Positions 1 through 10,792 of a stretch of 64,000 nt of DNA are shown piece by piece (the first letter of the stretch is position 1; each line of letters starts with the position of its first letter). Source of the stretch: Heterobasidion occidentale (lineage: Eukaryota > Basidiomycota > Agaricomycetes > Russulales > Bondarzewiaceae); assembly GCA_039111635.1 (NCBI GenBank), contig JBCAQO010000003.1:3100001-3164000 (forward strand), read 5' to 3'. Under the pieces are notes generated by a model. The model was not told the origin of the DNA, did not search any database, and worked only from the letters and a program-made list of their open reading frames with translations. Position numbers and translations under genes: made by a program.

Positions 1-1764
1 CGTCGTGCCGTCCGCGGCGCGCGTGGGCGTGCTCAGGGGGACCACGTCGTCCTCCAGGGCCTGTCGCAGGGGCGGTCAGTCAGGCGCGGAAGGTGCGCAG
101 GCAGCGTGTGAAAGGGTCGTACGACGCGGTTGACTTCCAGTACTGGTGGGTGGGTCCGCAGGGTCTCGTGGACGATGGCGTCAAGGTACGGCAGGCCGTT
201 GGTCAACTGCTCCCATGTGGGATCGACTGTGCCGAATTGGGACAACTCATCGCGGAGCTTCGTCTGGATTTCTTGGTTCTTAGACAGCTCGATCAGCGCC
301 CACTGAATCGATTAGCATTGTAGCTGGTTAGTGCTGTGCGCTGTGATACAGCAAGCGGAACCGCGCACGGTGAGGCTGACTGATGAAGAAATATGGTCAG
401 AAGACGATCGACAAGTAAAGGGAAGGGAACGAGACTCACTGGAGGTTGTCTCGTATCCTGCCAAGATCATGACTTTCATCTGCAGGTCACGATATCGTAA
501 CTTGCATTGCCGTGCAAGATACAAACAACTCACCTGCGCCATGATCTCGTCCTGAGTGATCACCTCCTTCTTCCCCTCCGCTTTTACTGTTCGTAGCATC
601 GCTGAACACTGTTACCTTCCACAAAAAACAGAAGAGGGCCACGTACACAAGAGCCCTATGACCGACCTCTCCAGATCCTTCTCCCCCCCTGCCTTGCGCG
701 AGCGCTCGAGCATGACGTCCGCAATCTCGCCCATACTCTGGTTGAGCTTGCGCACCATGCGTCTGCGGTACGTCGGGAGCTTCATGAGCCACGGCACCAC
801 CGGGGCAAGCACGAACAGAATCCCCTGAAGCGTGGAAAACACGCCGTGGCCAAAGGCATCGAACACCGCCGCAACGGTCGGCTTCTCGCCCCGCAGCGTG
901 CTGAAGTCGTGAGCAAAGCCGGCGAGGCCGATGCTGTCGAGCCTGCGCGCATCCGGTCAGGTCACGGAAAAGAAAAAGCATCGGCGGTGGCGCTTACGAG
1001 ACGTGGTTCATCCTATAGCATAGAAGCGTGAGATAGATCTAGATGAAGCGGCAGTCGAAAGGAGGTACCAGGTCTGAACCTCGATCACACTCTCGCCCGT
1101 CGTCCCCGCTTCTATGAGCCCGTCCCAAGCGGCCTTGACCTATTTCAGGACCCGGGGTCAACGGGTACCTCGATAGAAGAGACTGCCGGATTAACCTTGT
1201 ACCCAGCGTCGAAGAAGATCGGAGTCAACTGCCGGATGGTGACATTGCTGAACGCAGGAGTGAGGGTTTTGCGCTGGCGTTTGTGAGAGTCCCCATCGGC
1301 CCACAGGAGTCCCTTTCCGACCTATCATCGCAGTGGCGAACGTAGCACCGGACGCATTGAGAGAAAGTCACGTGCGCACTCACCAGATCCTGGATCGCGA
1401 GCTTCGACAGTTTGCTTTGGACGTACCCGTATGTGTCCCGCGCGCAGAAGTGTGTGATCGCTTTGGGATCCATGAGGATGATCCTGCGCGTGCCGAATGC
1501 GGCTGGCAACGCGTACACATAGCCGTGCGCGCGCGACCAGCTGTCATACATGGATGCAGAGTCGGACGCGGCTCGCAGGATGCGGCCAAAGCCGAAGAGC
1601 CAGCCCGGCGAAGGTGGGCCGGAAAGCTGCGTGGTGTGCGCGCGCCTGCGGAGGATCTTGAAAAGCTGCGAGAGCCCGACGATGGAGAGGAGAGAGAGGA
1701 TGAGATTGATAGGCGTGATGAGCGTGCCAAGGGAATCCGAAAGGGAGGGGCTTGGAGCGCTCAT
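1..1764 (-). CDS. Cytochrome P450 monooxygenase, copy 1 (C-terminus outside window)
   Basis: Heme-thiolate monooxygenase of the fungal microsomal type. The start at 1764 opens with a hydrophobic N-terminal anchor (about residues 12-32), followed by the arginine-rich hinge, a C-helix region reading LLWADGDSHKRQRK after the first intron, the I-helix oxygen-binding motif AGYETTS (about 440-475) and the K-helix ExxR motif in HETLRTHPPV (about 150-175). At least eight short introns separate these pieces, and all exons I could splice stay open. The heme-binding cysteine loop would lie beyond position 1, so completeness cannot be judged. It is the closest relative of the copy at 10793-13030, in inverted orientation, with the same intron positions. 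The family (CYP) number and substrate cannot be read from the sequence; fungal P450s of this kind usually act in secondary metabolism or xenobiotic oxidation. Confidence 0.93.
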
Positions 1765-1818
1765 GCTTGACAGGATGAAGTGGGCAGATTTGGGCGACTT
1801 TGTCTGGTTCCATACATG

Positions 1819-1826
1819 TTTATATA
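1819..1826 (-). promoter_or_regulatory. TATA box of P450 copy 1
   Basis: TATATAAA on the minus strand, about 55 nt upstream of the start at 1764. The second P450 copy has the same octamer at the same distance, which supports both the element and the chosen starts. Confidence 0.7.
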
Positions 1827-2044
1827 TGTACGCAGTCTTCTGACGGCTATGCCCCGCACTGTTGTCGTCTGTGAGAACGTACGAGGGCCGGTTTGTCACA
1901 GAGGGTTACGAGATGGGGTACTGCGAGGCGGTGGGAAGCGGTGGGAAAGGATTAGCGCGCTTGGCAGAGAGGTCTATTGGTTCGGGTCAGTAATGAGACT
2001 TACCGTCGGAGCTGCCTAGAGATCCGACGGGTTCAGTGGTAACT

Positions 2045-2230
2045 GATCTGCACATCTGGTGAGATCATCCGACAATGACTGCGATGACAGTGCTGATGAC
2101 AATAAAAAAAGCTTCGAACTGGCAGTCATGCAGTCATGCTTACCTCGGAAATCCTGTGCAGCATGGCCCAAAAGACAAGACAGTATTAAAACGCTGCAAA
2201 ATGCTCTGGGAACCTGCACACCAGCAAACC
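2045..2230 (-). other. Conserved two-exon-like block upstream of P450 copy 1
   Basis: On the minus strand this block matches 10378-10560 upstream of P450 copy 2. Both contain a hydrophobic reading frame with the shared core ILSCLLGHA, a GTAAGC donor, a GCAG acceptor about 75 nt later, and the same TGA shortly after the putative splice. In this copy the position matching the start codon is GTG rather than ATG, so translation here is doubtful. It may be a short leader ORF, a remnant of a neighbouring gene, or promoter sequence carried along with the duplication. Confidence 0.5.
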
Positions 2231-2767
2231 ATGTGTGGCGCGTGTGACGTGTGTATGGGCGCGTGGGGTGTGTTCAAGAACTGCTGCCGTAGCATTGCGT
2301 CACACCGAGGCTAGCCGCTAGGCAAGTCAGCGCTGTGGACTGTTTTGGCGAAGAGAATGCATGGCAGTGGAGAGAGGCTCCACTCTGCGATGCTGAAGTG
2401 GAATTATCAAAGTCGAAAGAAAGCAAACCTGGGAATATTATCAATGCCATGACGGGTCGTGGTGTGCCACAAAGGCATGTCCCCGCAGTCTATGGACGGC
2501 CCGGGGCAGTCCGAGGCGCCACTGGTGGAAGGCCGGGCCGCCCCGATGTTGGATGTCCGCCGAGACCGGCGACCGTCGTCCGGCGTCCTTCGTGCCCTCG
2601 CACCACGCGCACGCACCTCCTCCCGGCCGAGAGACCTTCAAAGGTACGCACCCGCTTCGCCTCTCTTCCTTGCGACCTCATCCCTTCGCGCTCACATCTC
2701 CTTCACATCTCCCGTTCCACCCCGCTATGCCTCCCCAACAGCGTCGCCAACCCCCAGATCGTCCGCG

Positions 2768-2872
2768 ATGGACCTCGCAAGGCCGCCAAATTCGCCACCA
2801 CTCCAGTCTATGCACGTCAATGCGTCGATGCATCCCCATCCACACGCACATGCTCACATGCAGCAACAACAA

Positions 2873-2904
<32 letters not shown>

Positions 2905-5049
2905 ACAACAACAACATCCCACGTCGCCAGTGGGACCTCCCATGATGTACACGAACGATAACTCGGGCGCCGATCTCAGCAATGGTCACCATGTCCCTGT
3001 GCAGATGGTGGGTCCGCACCAAACCGAAGAGCTTTATAAGCGATCTGTGATGCTCGTAATATGGTATAAGGTGAGCTCCGTCTTTTTCTCTTTTTTTCTT
3101 CGTCGACTTGGGTCCTGTTGTTTTGATGCAAATGGGCGCCTGCCTTGATATGTTCGTGCGGTACCCGTGTGTGCATAAAATGTCGTAGACGTCCGTATGG
3201 GGTCGATCATTTTGTTTGCTATTTCAAGAGGAGACGGTCCATTGCGTCCATATCTTGCTCAATTTGTCTTAGCACAAGCGATCTCGGTGAGATCTGAAAT
3301 GGCCTCATTAACTCCTTGGGCTCTCGAATGAGGCCTTTTTGCAGCAACAAGCATGCCTATTTGACCGTTTGCGGTCCATCGACTCAGGATCGCCTGTCAC
3401 TTCACCGAACCATACTCACCGATCAGTGACAACGTACTGACCAATATCCGGCCCGCCAGGCTCACACTACGCCCCTCCGCCTCTTGCACCCTTTACCTAC
3501 TTTCCCCTTCCTCCAGCTTTCGCTTTTCCCCTCCCTGCTCAGCTCTCTCTCCCTCACCCAAAACTCCTTCGTCGATGCCTACAACCCGCTCCTTCGTCAG
3601 TGGGAGCAGCACACCACCAACACCGTCCGCCTCGTGTACAGTGAGCAACGCATTCTCTATCGCCTCCGGCGCTCTCTTCTAGAGGGTCTTTCCGAGGACG
3701 AATGCCCCGGCATTCAGGAAGAAATCGCCATGCAACCGGCCAGTGAACAGCTCCAGCCCCAGCATCTCATGCATGGCGGCGCCGGTCCAATGCCTACGAC
3801 GAACAGCAACAGTCTCAAGCGCCCTGCGCCTCCATCCGACCCTGGTGAATCCCCCGTGCCCCCGCCTAAATACTACGTCGCGGACATGTATCGCAGCAAC
3901 CCGCAGGGACCGTACGCGGTCCCGATCCCCATCCCGCAGGGATACCCTCAGGGTCTGTCGACCCCAAAGCAGCAGCCGCAGCCACAGCCACAGCCGCAAG
4001 TCCACCAAAACGGAGCCGGCGGCACCCAGCCGCAGACCCCCGGTCCTGCCGGCAGACAGCAGCAGCAACGACAGAACGGCGCGATGAAGCCCCCGGGTCC
4101 GGCCCCAGCCGCGGTCTCGGTGCCGTACGCGTATCCCCAAAACAACATGTACGGGGCCCCGCCTCCACAAAGCCCGCCGCAGCCTGTCCAAAACATGGGT
4201 GCCATCGCAGACGCGAACGGGAGCGCCATGGCGCTGCCGAACGCGGACGCGCTGCCGCCGCACCTGCGCACGCCGCACGCCGTGCCGGCGCCGATCCCGT
4301 ACCACCCGCACCCGCCGCTGAAGCGCTGGCCGAACGACTACACGGTGAGCGAGGTCGCGGCGGGCTTCCGGCAGATGGACGCGCTGGTGGGGACGCAGCC
4401 GACGACGACGCAGCGCGCGGCGTTCGAGCGCGTGTTCGGGTGCCGGTACGTGAAGAGCACGGTGTGCCGCCACCGCGGCGTGTGGCGCCGCGCGCGGGAG
4501 GACGTGCGCGCCGCGTTCGAGCATATGGGACGCGACGAGCATGCGGTGTGGGGCGAGTTCGTGCGGCGGGTGGAGGGGAGGGCGTCGGGGCTGCAGGGGT
4601 CGCCGCGGGCGGGGCACGGCTTGCCGGAGGGGATGGTGCACATGCAGGGGCACGTCATGCCGGCGGGGATGCAGGGTATGGGTCACGGGCCCGTGTCGCA
4701 GCACTTGATGAGGAGGGAGGAGGAGGAGAGTCCGGAGGAGGCGGTGATGGGCTCCTTGGGCCCGCCGCCGGAGCACGAGGCGCCGCCAAATCAGACGGGC
4801 TTGATGAACGGATCTGGGCGTGAGTCGCGGCGGTTCTTTTTGCGCGGCAGATGTTCTGACCGTTTTGATTTTCAGCGCCACAGCAGCAGGAGGCGTCGCA
4901 GCAGGTGCGTCCGCAGCAGCAGCCCGGTGGTACGCTTTTTGCCCTTCACAGTGGAAAACCTGCGTTGACTTTTCGCTCGTGCGCCAGGGAACCATGTGCA
5001 GCCGTATGATCCGTCGTTGACCAATGCGCTGGGGGGCGAGCAGCCATGA
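2768..5049 (+). CDS. Glutamine/proline-rich conserved basidiomycete protein, putative nuclear regulator
   Basis: Four exons splice cleanly: 2768-3070, 3460-4819, 4876-4929 and 4988-5049. The start at 2768 precedes a His-rich stretch and an 18-residue polyglutamine run. Exon 1 ends in a conserved-looking helix (EELYKRSVMLVIWYK) that continues after a 389-nt intron. The middle is low-complexity, rich in Q, P, M and H. A compact, charged C-terminal module (about 4320-4600) contains KRWPNDYTVSE, FERVFGCRYVKSTVCRHRG and WGEFVRRVEG, which looks globular and possibly nucleic-acid or protein binding. Composition resembles fungal transcriptional co-regulators, but I recognise no named domain, so function is unassigned. 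An upstream extension from 2459 stays open but is low-complexity and less likely to be coding. The gene lies in the loop of the P450 inverted duplication. Confidence 0.75.
2861..2914 (+). repeat. CAG/CAA trinucleotide tract (polyQ)
   Basis: Eighteen uninterrupted glutamine codons mixing CAG and CAA inside exon 1 of the Q-rich gene. The tract is in frame and is a likely length-variable site between strains. Confidence 0.9.
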
Positions 5050-8000
5050 CGCTCGCGATGTGTATCTATGTACCACGGTTTTTCCTGTGATCTCGGGTTC
5101 TCGGTTTGGTATCCCTTGTTGTTTTCACATACTGATCTGTGTCGATCCGGTTGCTGTTGTTGTCAATCAAAGCTGTACCGATTCTTTCTCGTTTTTTTTC
5201 TCCAGTCTGGTGTGCGACGCTCGAGCATGATCGCGGAGATTGAAATGCACAGGGTCGCGATCAAGTTTCTGTCGCTCAACTCGGTACAGGTGTCTGGACC
5301 CGCTTGGACCCACACTCTCGACACGCTCAATTTTTTTCGTGTCGAACAATCCCATAGATGTGACAAGCATTATCTTGGAGAAGGACACGCCACGCGGATG
5401 GATGCCTCGAGGAGTCGCGGCACGTTTCACGCGCAGATCGAGGAGCGACTGGGAGATCCTGATCTCCTGCGATGTTTGCACGCTGAATCGTAATCGGCGG
5501 AGCGCCAGCACGTTCCTGTCGGCCGGTTCGCGCCTGGCGTGCGCGGACCTACTGATAGTCCAAGTCTCGAGGCAGGTACGATTCCATCCAATTGATGATC
5601 GTGCGCTTCGGATGAATTTCTGTGTTGTAGTCTGATGATTATTTGTAGACGGCCGTAGCGTGTCTGATTGAGGCGCTCATGATTCTGGGTCCGACATCCG
5701 ATGATGACCCCATGGGAGCCTGCAGGTGGTGTATCAACAAGAGTGCAAGAGTGAAATCCCAGCGTAATATCGCTTGCCAATTGATGAGCAGAACTGTGGA
5801 CTTGCGGAACCCAGTATGGTCAAAGCGTGGCCTTTTGCAGGTAAGCTCAGAAACCGGGAGAGACTGCTAGGATGTGACCTGTACCCTCGCTGTTCGGGGG
5901 ACCATGATGGTGCGCTCGAGGTTCGTTGATTTCGCTGAGAACGGCTTTATTCAAGACTGATTGAGACTGGACTTCTGCACATCGCAACTCGATGATGTTG
6001 GCAATATCACCCTCAGGCAGATCCCGAGGGCATTGAACTCGTGAGATTGTTAATTCATTCGAATCACAAACTAGAACTGGCTCAATACTCGTACAATAGG
6101 CCATCATCGGCGCATTTGGCGCGCCTCATACGTGAGCTCGAGCACCCCGCCCTCTTGAAACCCAACTGGACGACCCTGTTCGCATTCATGGCCTCCGTCG
6201 TCGAGTTGACGCCCACCAATGGCACGTGAACAGTGTGCGATGCGCGGTTGGCAACGCTTGCGAGGATCCAGAGACAGATGCAGAGCGGCCAAGCAGAAGA
6301 AGGATGAGGAGTATTTCAGTAAGCTAGCCCCCCAATTCAGCACACCAGGAGTCTCACAAATATTCCATGAGCGGCGTTGTGGCTTGTCTTCGGATTCTGA
6401 TCCGGTGGATGTTCGACGGCGCTACAAGGAGGCCACTCGCTGTCAATAGTCCGGAAAGAGGAAGTGGAAAGGTGATAGCTCACGCTATGGTGTCCATGAG
6501 CGGACGGAAGATCGCTTCAAAAGGTCCCGAGCACGACCATGTTCTCATGTTGATTCTTTCAGGATCTCCCTCGACGCCTTGCGGTGCGTATAGTCAACAG
6601 ACTCGAATTGGGTGTGGTCGCCTGCCCGCCGGGACACCATCTTTGTCTTCCCCGCATGCCTGAATGAGGTTCGATGGACAGGTAGGCCTGTCTGAGGCGG
6701 AAGAGGAAGCGAAATTAAAAGACTCTCCGCATAAGAAGAGGACACTCAATGCGCAAGAGGGTGGGCAAAAACAGCGAGCACTCCGTTGGTCCTGTCGCTG
6801 CCACTACGCTTTCGTGTTGCGAGTCTCGCCAGAGGATCCGCGCGCGTGCACTGCAGACAAGTGTTATAGTGCGACCAAGATTGTGATTGTGATCGGCGGG
6901 GCAAGGCAGAACAGTTGTTTTCCATTGGTCTCGTTGTCCTTGGATCATTGATGCATGCGAGATATAGCGATGGGGAATATGGGTGGGCGATTGATATCGC
7001 AGGTCGTTGGCTGGCCAATGGCCATGCCCTGAAGATACCTCAAGAATGAAAAACGGGTGGCCTGGTCTTTTCAGAGGCACTGAGCTCTCACTCTCCTAGA
7101 CTTGACAGCCCGCAAGTAGCAAGTATTGAGAGGTAATGTATGGATCAGTTGGTAGGAGACTCGAGCCAGTGGGCCACACGACTATCGAACGGCCAGAAAC
7201 GTGCGCCGGAGCGCGCAGGGCTTCTGGCTTCCACGAATCCAGCCATGGGGTGCTGCGGAGATAACGATCAGCGTGGAAGAATATCTTCGCTTGAGTGCTC
7301 TGGCCCCAGGAGGAGGAGACCTCGCCACCATGGTGGCAGATCTCAATGGCGGCGGCAAATTCACGATTCTGATTGGACAGCGTGTAGCGCGCGGTGATCG
7401 GGGTCCTCTCCGCACGTGCGTGTTTGTTCTGGGCTGATTTGAAATTCCGACTCAGCCAGGCCACAAGGGCGGTCCCCTTGTTTGTTCACCGCGAGATGCG
7501 AGGCATGCAGACGAGCACCTACTCGAGCTCTGCCGCCGTGTCCTCTCGTCTTAAATTTCTCATCTGATACGGACCGATGCTACACAGCTATCCATTTCAA
7601 AAGAATTGCGGGAGAACAAAAGAGCGGGCGGGCTTGCCTCCTCGCGGTCCGTGCACAGGCGCCAGTTGCCATCGGCTGTGGGTCCATTGTACTGATCCCT
7701 TATCCTCTCCACACGCCTCCATCACGTTCCGAATTTGCCCGGCTGAGTATGAACTTCCTTCCTTTGTGTCTTGAAGCTCCGCCGCCGTGACCGCAACGGC
7801 GTCCTGTATATAAGGCACCCCCCTACAGCAGTTCCCCTCCATCGCCTCTTCTCCCTCGACCACCACGATCTCCTCAGTACGCCTGCGTCCACGCCACTCG
7901 TCGTGAACGCGCTCACACCCTGCGCCGCTAGCGGCCTAGCCAGAGGCAATTCTTCAATGTCCACCCCTCGTCAAGGGCGTGTGGCCCACCTACTACGGCG

Positions 8001-9065
8001 TACGTATGCCACCCTCCCTCTCATCGCTGACGGTTCGTAGAATATAAATAAAACATCGCCGGAAAGTCCACAATCCTGTGGCATGGATCAACGACAGTAG
8101 TCATGACCCACACTCACACGGGCATGGCTCAGTTAGCGAGGGTCCTAATACGGTACGTCGCTCATCATCTGTTTTCTCCCACCTCGCCCTCAATGACGCC
8201 TCTCCATCAGACCCTACGCCTATAAGCATACAGAACTCAAGACAATATAAAGTACGTCCATCTGCATCTTATCGAGTTTTGTGTTCACATGGGCACGCAT
8301 GGCTGGCAGAATAAAGAAGGATAAAAAGGGCAAGATGTACGTCAATTGTTCCTTGCTCTGGCGCTCCATGCTGACTCGCGACCGTGTCCTTGCAGTTGCC
8401 TCCAAAAGGGAGATGACAGGAATCCGTGGATAAAATTGTGAGTTCGCTGCCCTCCGATCCCGCGGCGACACCCGTTCTGACCTGTTCATTCCTCTAGATG
8501 CCATCGTGGCTTTCGAGCCCGTCCTTCGGGGCGTCCTGCGCTGCATGACACAGAGGAGGTCCAGCTCGCGCATCGGTTTGCTGCCGTTATAAGAGCCTCT
8601 CCGCTTGCAGGGAGCGATTGGGCCCCACCGTCCCATGGCTAGGGGAAGGCGGGTGGTATAGGAGCCGGTACCTTCGGGACCGCGTGACCGCCCCCGGTGG
8701 ATCCACCTTGGTCGACGGGTGAGCTATGGAGAGCCGTGGGTCTGGCGTCCAGGTGGCGGCAAGGGCGTCGGTGGTTGCAGTGGCGGGGCCTATATGACCT
8801 CGTCCTGTGTCCCAGGCGTAAGTACGTGCTTTAGCTGCGAAACACACCAGGTGGGCACCGGTTGTGGGCGGGCACGCAGCCATTTTTGATTTTTTAGCAG
8901 GTTTCATATCCCGGGGTTGGAAGACGACCCATGTATACGCACGGGTGGGATCCGAGGGCGGATGGGATCGCATTCCCCAGGTGCTGCCTCAGTGCGGCAC
9001 CATAATTTTTTCCTCCTTCTCGTCTTCGGGCGAGGCTTTTTCCCCCTTCTAGGTTCTTCAAGTGC

Positions 9066-9366
9066 CTATGGCATTGCACCGCGCTGGCTGCGAGCCAAGA
9101 TGCACTTCGACGGACGCAGGCGACTCAGGCCTGCGCCGGTGGGTCGTTTACTTTTCTCATGTAACGGCGCTGATAGTCCTACGCAGTCTACCCAACGATC
9201 CCTCCGCCCCCTGCTGTCTGTCGCCCAGCTCACTCAAGAGGCTATTACATTGCATCGCGCTGGCTTGCTCACTGCGAGCCAGGATGCAGATAGACGAGCG
9301 CGGGCGCCGAGTCGCCTGCGCCGGTGGGTCGTTTACTTTTCTCATGTAACGGCGCTGATGGTTCTG
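9066..9366 (+). repeat. Direct repeat, period about 185 bp
   Basis: Two imperfect copies (about 9066-9178 and 9246-9363). The 45-nt core beginning CCTGCGCCGGTGGGTCGTTT is identical at 9130 and 9315, while the 5' halves (CGCTGGCT...GCGAGCCA.GATGCA) differ by scattered changes. There is no coding support. Confidence 0.8.
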
Positions 9367-10275
9367 GGAGGTCCACCAAGCAAGCTCCTCGCGAATTCCT
9401 CAACTTTATGGGTGCTGTTTGAGGCGGCCGGCGAGATGCGAGGCGTTGGTGTTGCTTTCAGCTATATCAGTTCACGTATATCGAGCAATCGAATGTAATC
9501 ATTTCTTATCATGACCTCGCGTTGACTTTGGGTGAGAACACTTGGATAGAGAGGAACATCACCGTTCCAAATTCAACGTGAAGTTGTGAAGTACTACGCA
9601 ACGTTCTCCGGCATACTGCATCTCAGCATGATGTGGTCGCACAACAGCTCACGTCAACTGTCTCAAGTGACGAGCACGCTGCCAGCACAATCATCTGGGA
9701 AGATGGAGCTCACCTTGTCTCTAAAGAGCGCACACACTCAGTGTTGGTGCCGGTGCTGGTCGACAGTGCTGCCATTCAAGGAGCATCGACCGACTGATCT
9801 TTGCCGTCGGCCCTGTCGATCTCGATGGGTGAGCATTTATTTCCGATATGAGGCAACGAGGACGACAAGTTTCGTAGAGGATGATTGGATTGGGATGGTA
9901 TGGAGATCGACGAGTTGTATGACACTGCATGCTTGGAGGAAACCAGCGTTGTTGTCCATGGTTCACTCTCGTCATCGGTCCGAGTCCTGGTGTATAGGGT
10001 GGATTATCATGATGAGGGGAGGTGGTACGACTGTTCCGTTCGGAACGTTGACGTCGACGACGTTAAGACAGGTTAAGACCAAGTTTTCTATGTCTGGCAT
10101 CAGCCGGCGGCAGCGCGGAGTCTGAGACGTTGTCCCCGGCAATCTCCGGCACGACAACAGGCCCTCGGGGTACCTGAGAGGGAACAGGGCCCCCTGGCAC
10201 ATGCATCATGGCGTTCTCAGGTTTGTCTTCATTTTACATCTTCATCATCGCAGACTGGAGTTTTTCTCCATTGCC

Positions 10276-10303
10276 ATCGATTTTCTCCTTCAAAAAAATC
10301 GAT
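10276..10303. repeat. Short inverted repeat (9-bp stem)
   Basis: ATCGATTTT at 10276-10284 pairs with AAAATCGAT at 10295-10303 across a 10-nt loop. It lies just outside the P450 duplication block. Role unknown. Confidence 0.6.
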
Positions 10304-10377
10304 AAGTCCTGAGCAGTTCTTGAACACGTCCCACGCGTCCACCAGAATATCATATTGCATCATACGCACCACACAAT

Positions 10378-10560
10378 GCTTGCTGATATGCAAGTTGCCG
10401 AATTTCTTTGCAGCTTTTGTATCCTGTCTTGTCTTTTAGGTCATGCTACATTGGGTCTCTGTGGTAAGCTTGACTGTATGAGTGCCAGTCTAAAGGTTTT
10501 TCCTTGTCATTCTACTGACATTGCAGTCGCTCTCGGATGATCTCACCCGTCGGATCTCAA
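10378..10560 (+). other. Conserved two-exon-like block upstream of P450 copy 2
   Basis: Inverted counterpart of 2045-2230. Here the frame begins with ATG at 10388, has a signal-peptide-like hydrophobic core (ILSCLLGHA), a GTAAGC donor near 10466, an ATTGCAG acceptor near 10526 and, after splicing, the same terminal GGATGA as the other copy. This would give a peptide of about 29 residues. It could be a real micropeptide, a leader exon of the P450 transcript, or a relic. Confidence 0.5.
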
Positions 10561-10731
10561 AACAGCTTCGACAATAAGTGTTGCTACTGACCCGAGCTTC
10601 TAAACAATCGTTTCCCACTGCTTCCAACCGCCTCGCAGCAATCCATCTCGTAACAACTGTGACAAACCAGTCGTCATCCGTTCACATAAACGGGATGAAC
10701 ACGGATTATATCCGTCGGAAGACTGCATGCA

Positions 10732-10739
10732 TATATAAA
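10732..10739 (+). promoter_or_regulatory. TATA box of P450 copy 2
   Basis: TATATAAA 54 nt before the ATG at 10793, identical in sequence and spacing to the element in front of copy 1. Confidence 0.75.
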
Positions 10740-10792
10740 CATGTATGGTTGCAGACAAAACATTTCAATCCGCCCACTGCATCGTGTCAAGC

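Larger units (their letters stand above)
5050..10377. other. 5.3 kb without a supportable gene
   Basis: Both strands hold only short frames without recognisable domains, plus short pieces that look like decayed coding sequence (for example 9880-10080 plus, and 5170-5510 minus). A TATATAAG at 7807-7814 followed by an ATG at 7957 and several GT/AG pairs suggests a small intron-rich gene, but the frames do not join without a frameshift. A local direct repeat (9066-9366) and a 9-bp hairpin (10276-10303) are listed separately. Nothing here resembles a transposase or reverse transcriptase. Confidence 0.5.

Noticed and set aside
2459..2767. Upstream start for the Q-rich gene at 2459.
   Set aside because: The extension is open but reads as low-complexity Arg/Pro/Ser sequence; the ATG at 2768 gives a more protein-like start. 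Not decisive.
7807..8330. Possible small intron-rich gene after a TATATAAG (ATG at 7957).
   Set aside because: A protein-like piece (VKGVWPTYYG) is out of frame with the ATG by one base, and the following exons do not join in frame; not enough to call a gene.
9500..10210. Possible decayed enzyme gene (frames with CLEETSVVVHGSL and YHDEGRWYDCSV).
   Set aside because: The pieces are in different frames with stops between them and match no family I recognise; left as unannotated.
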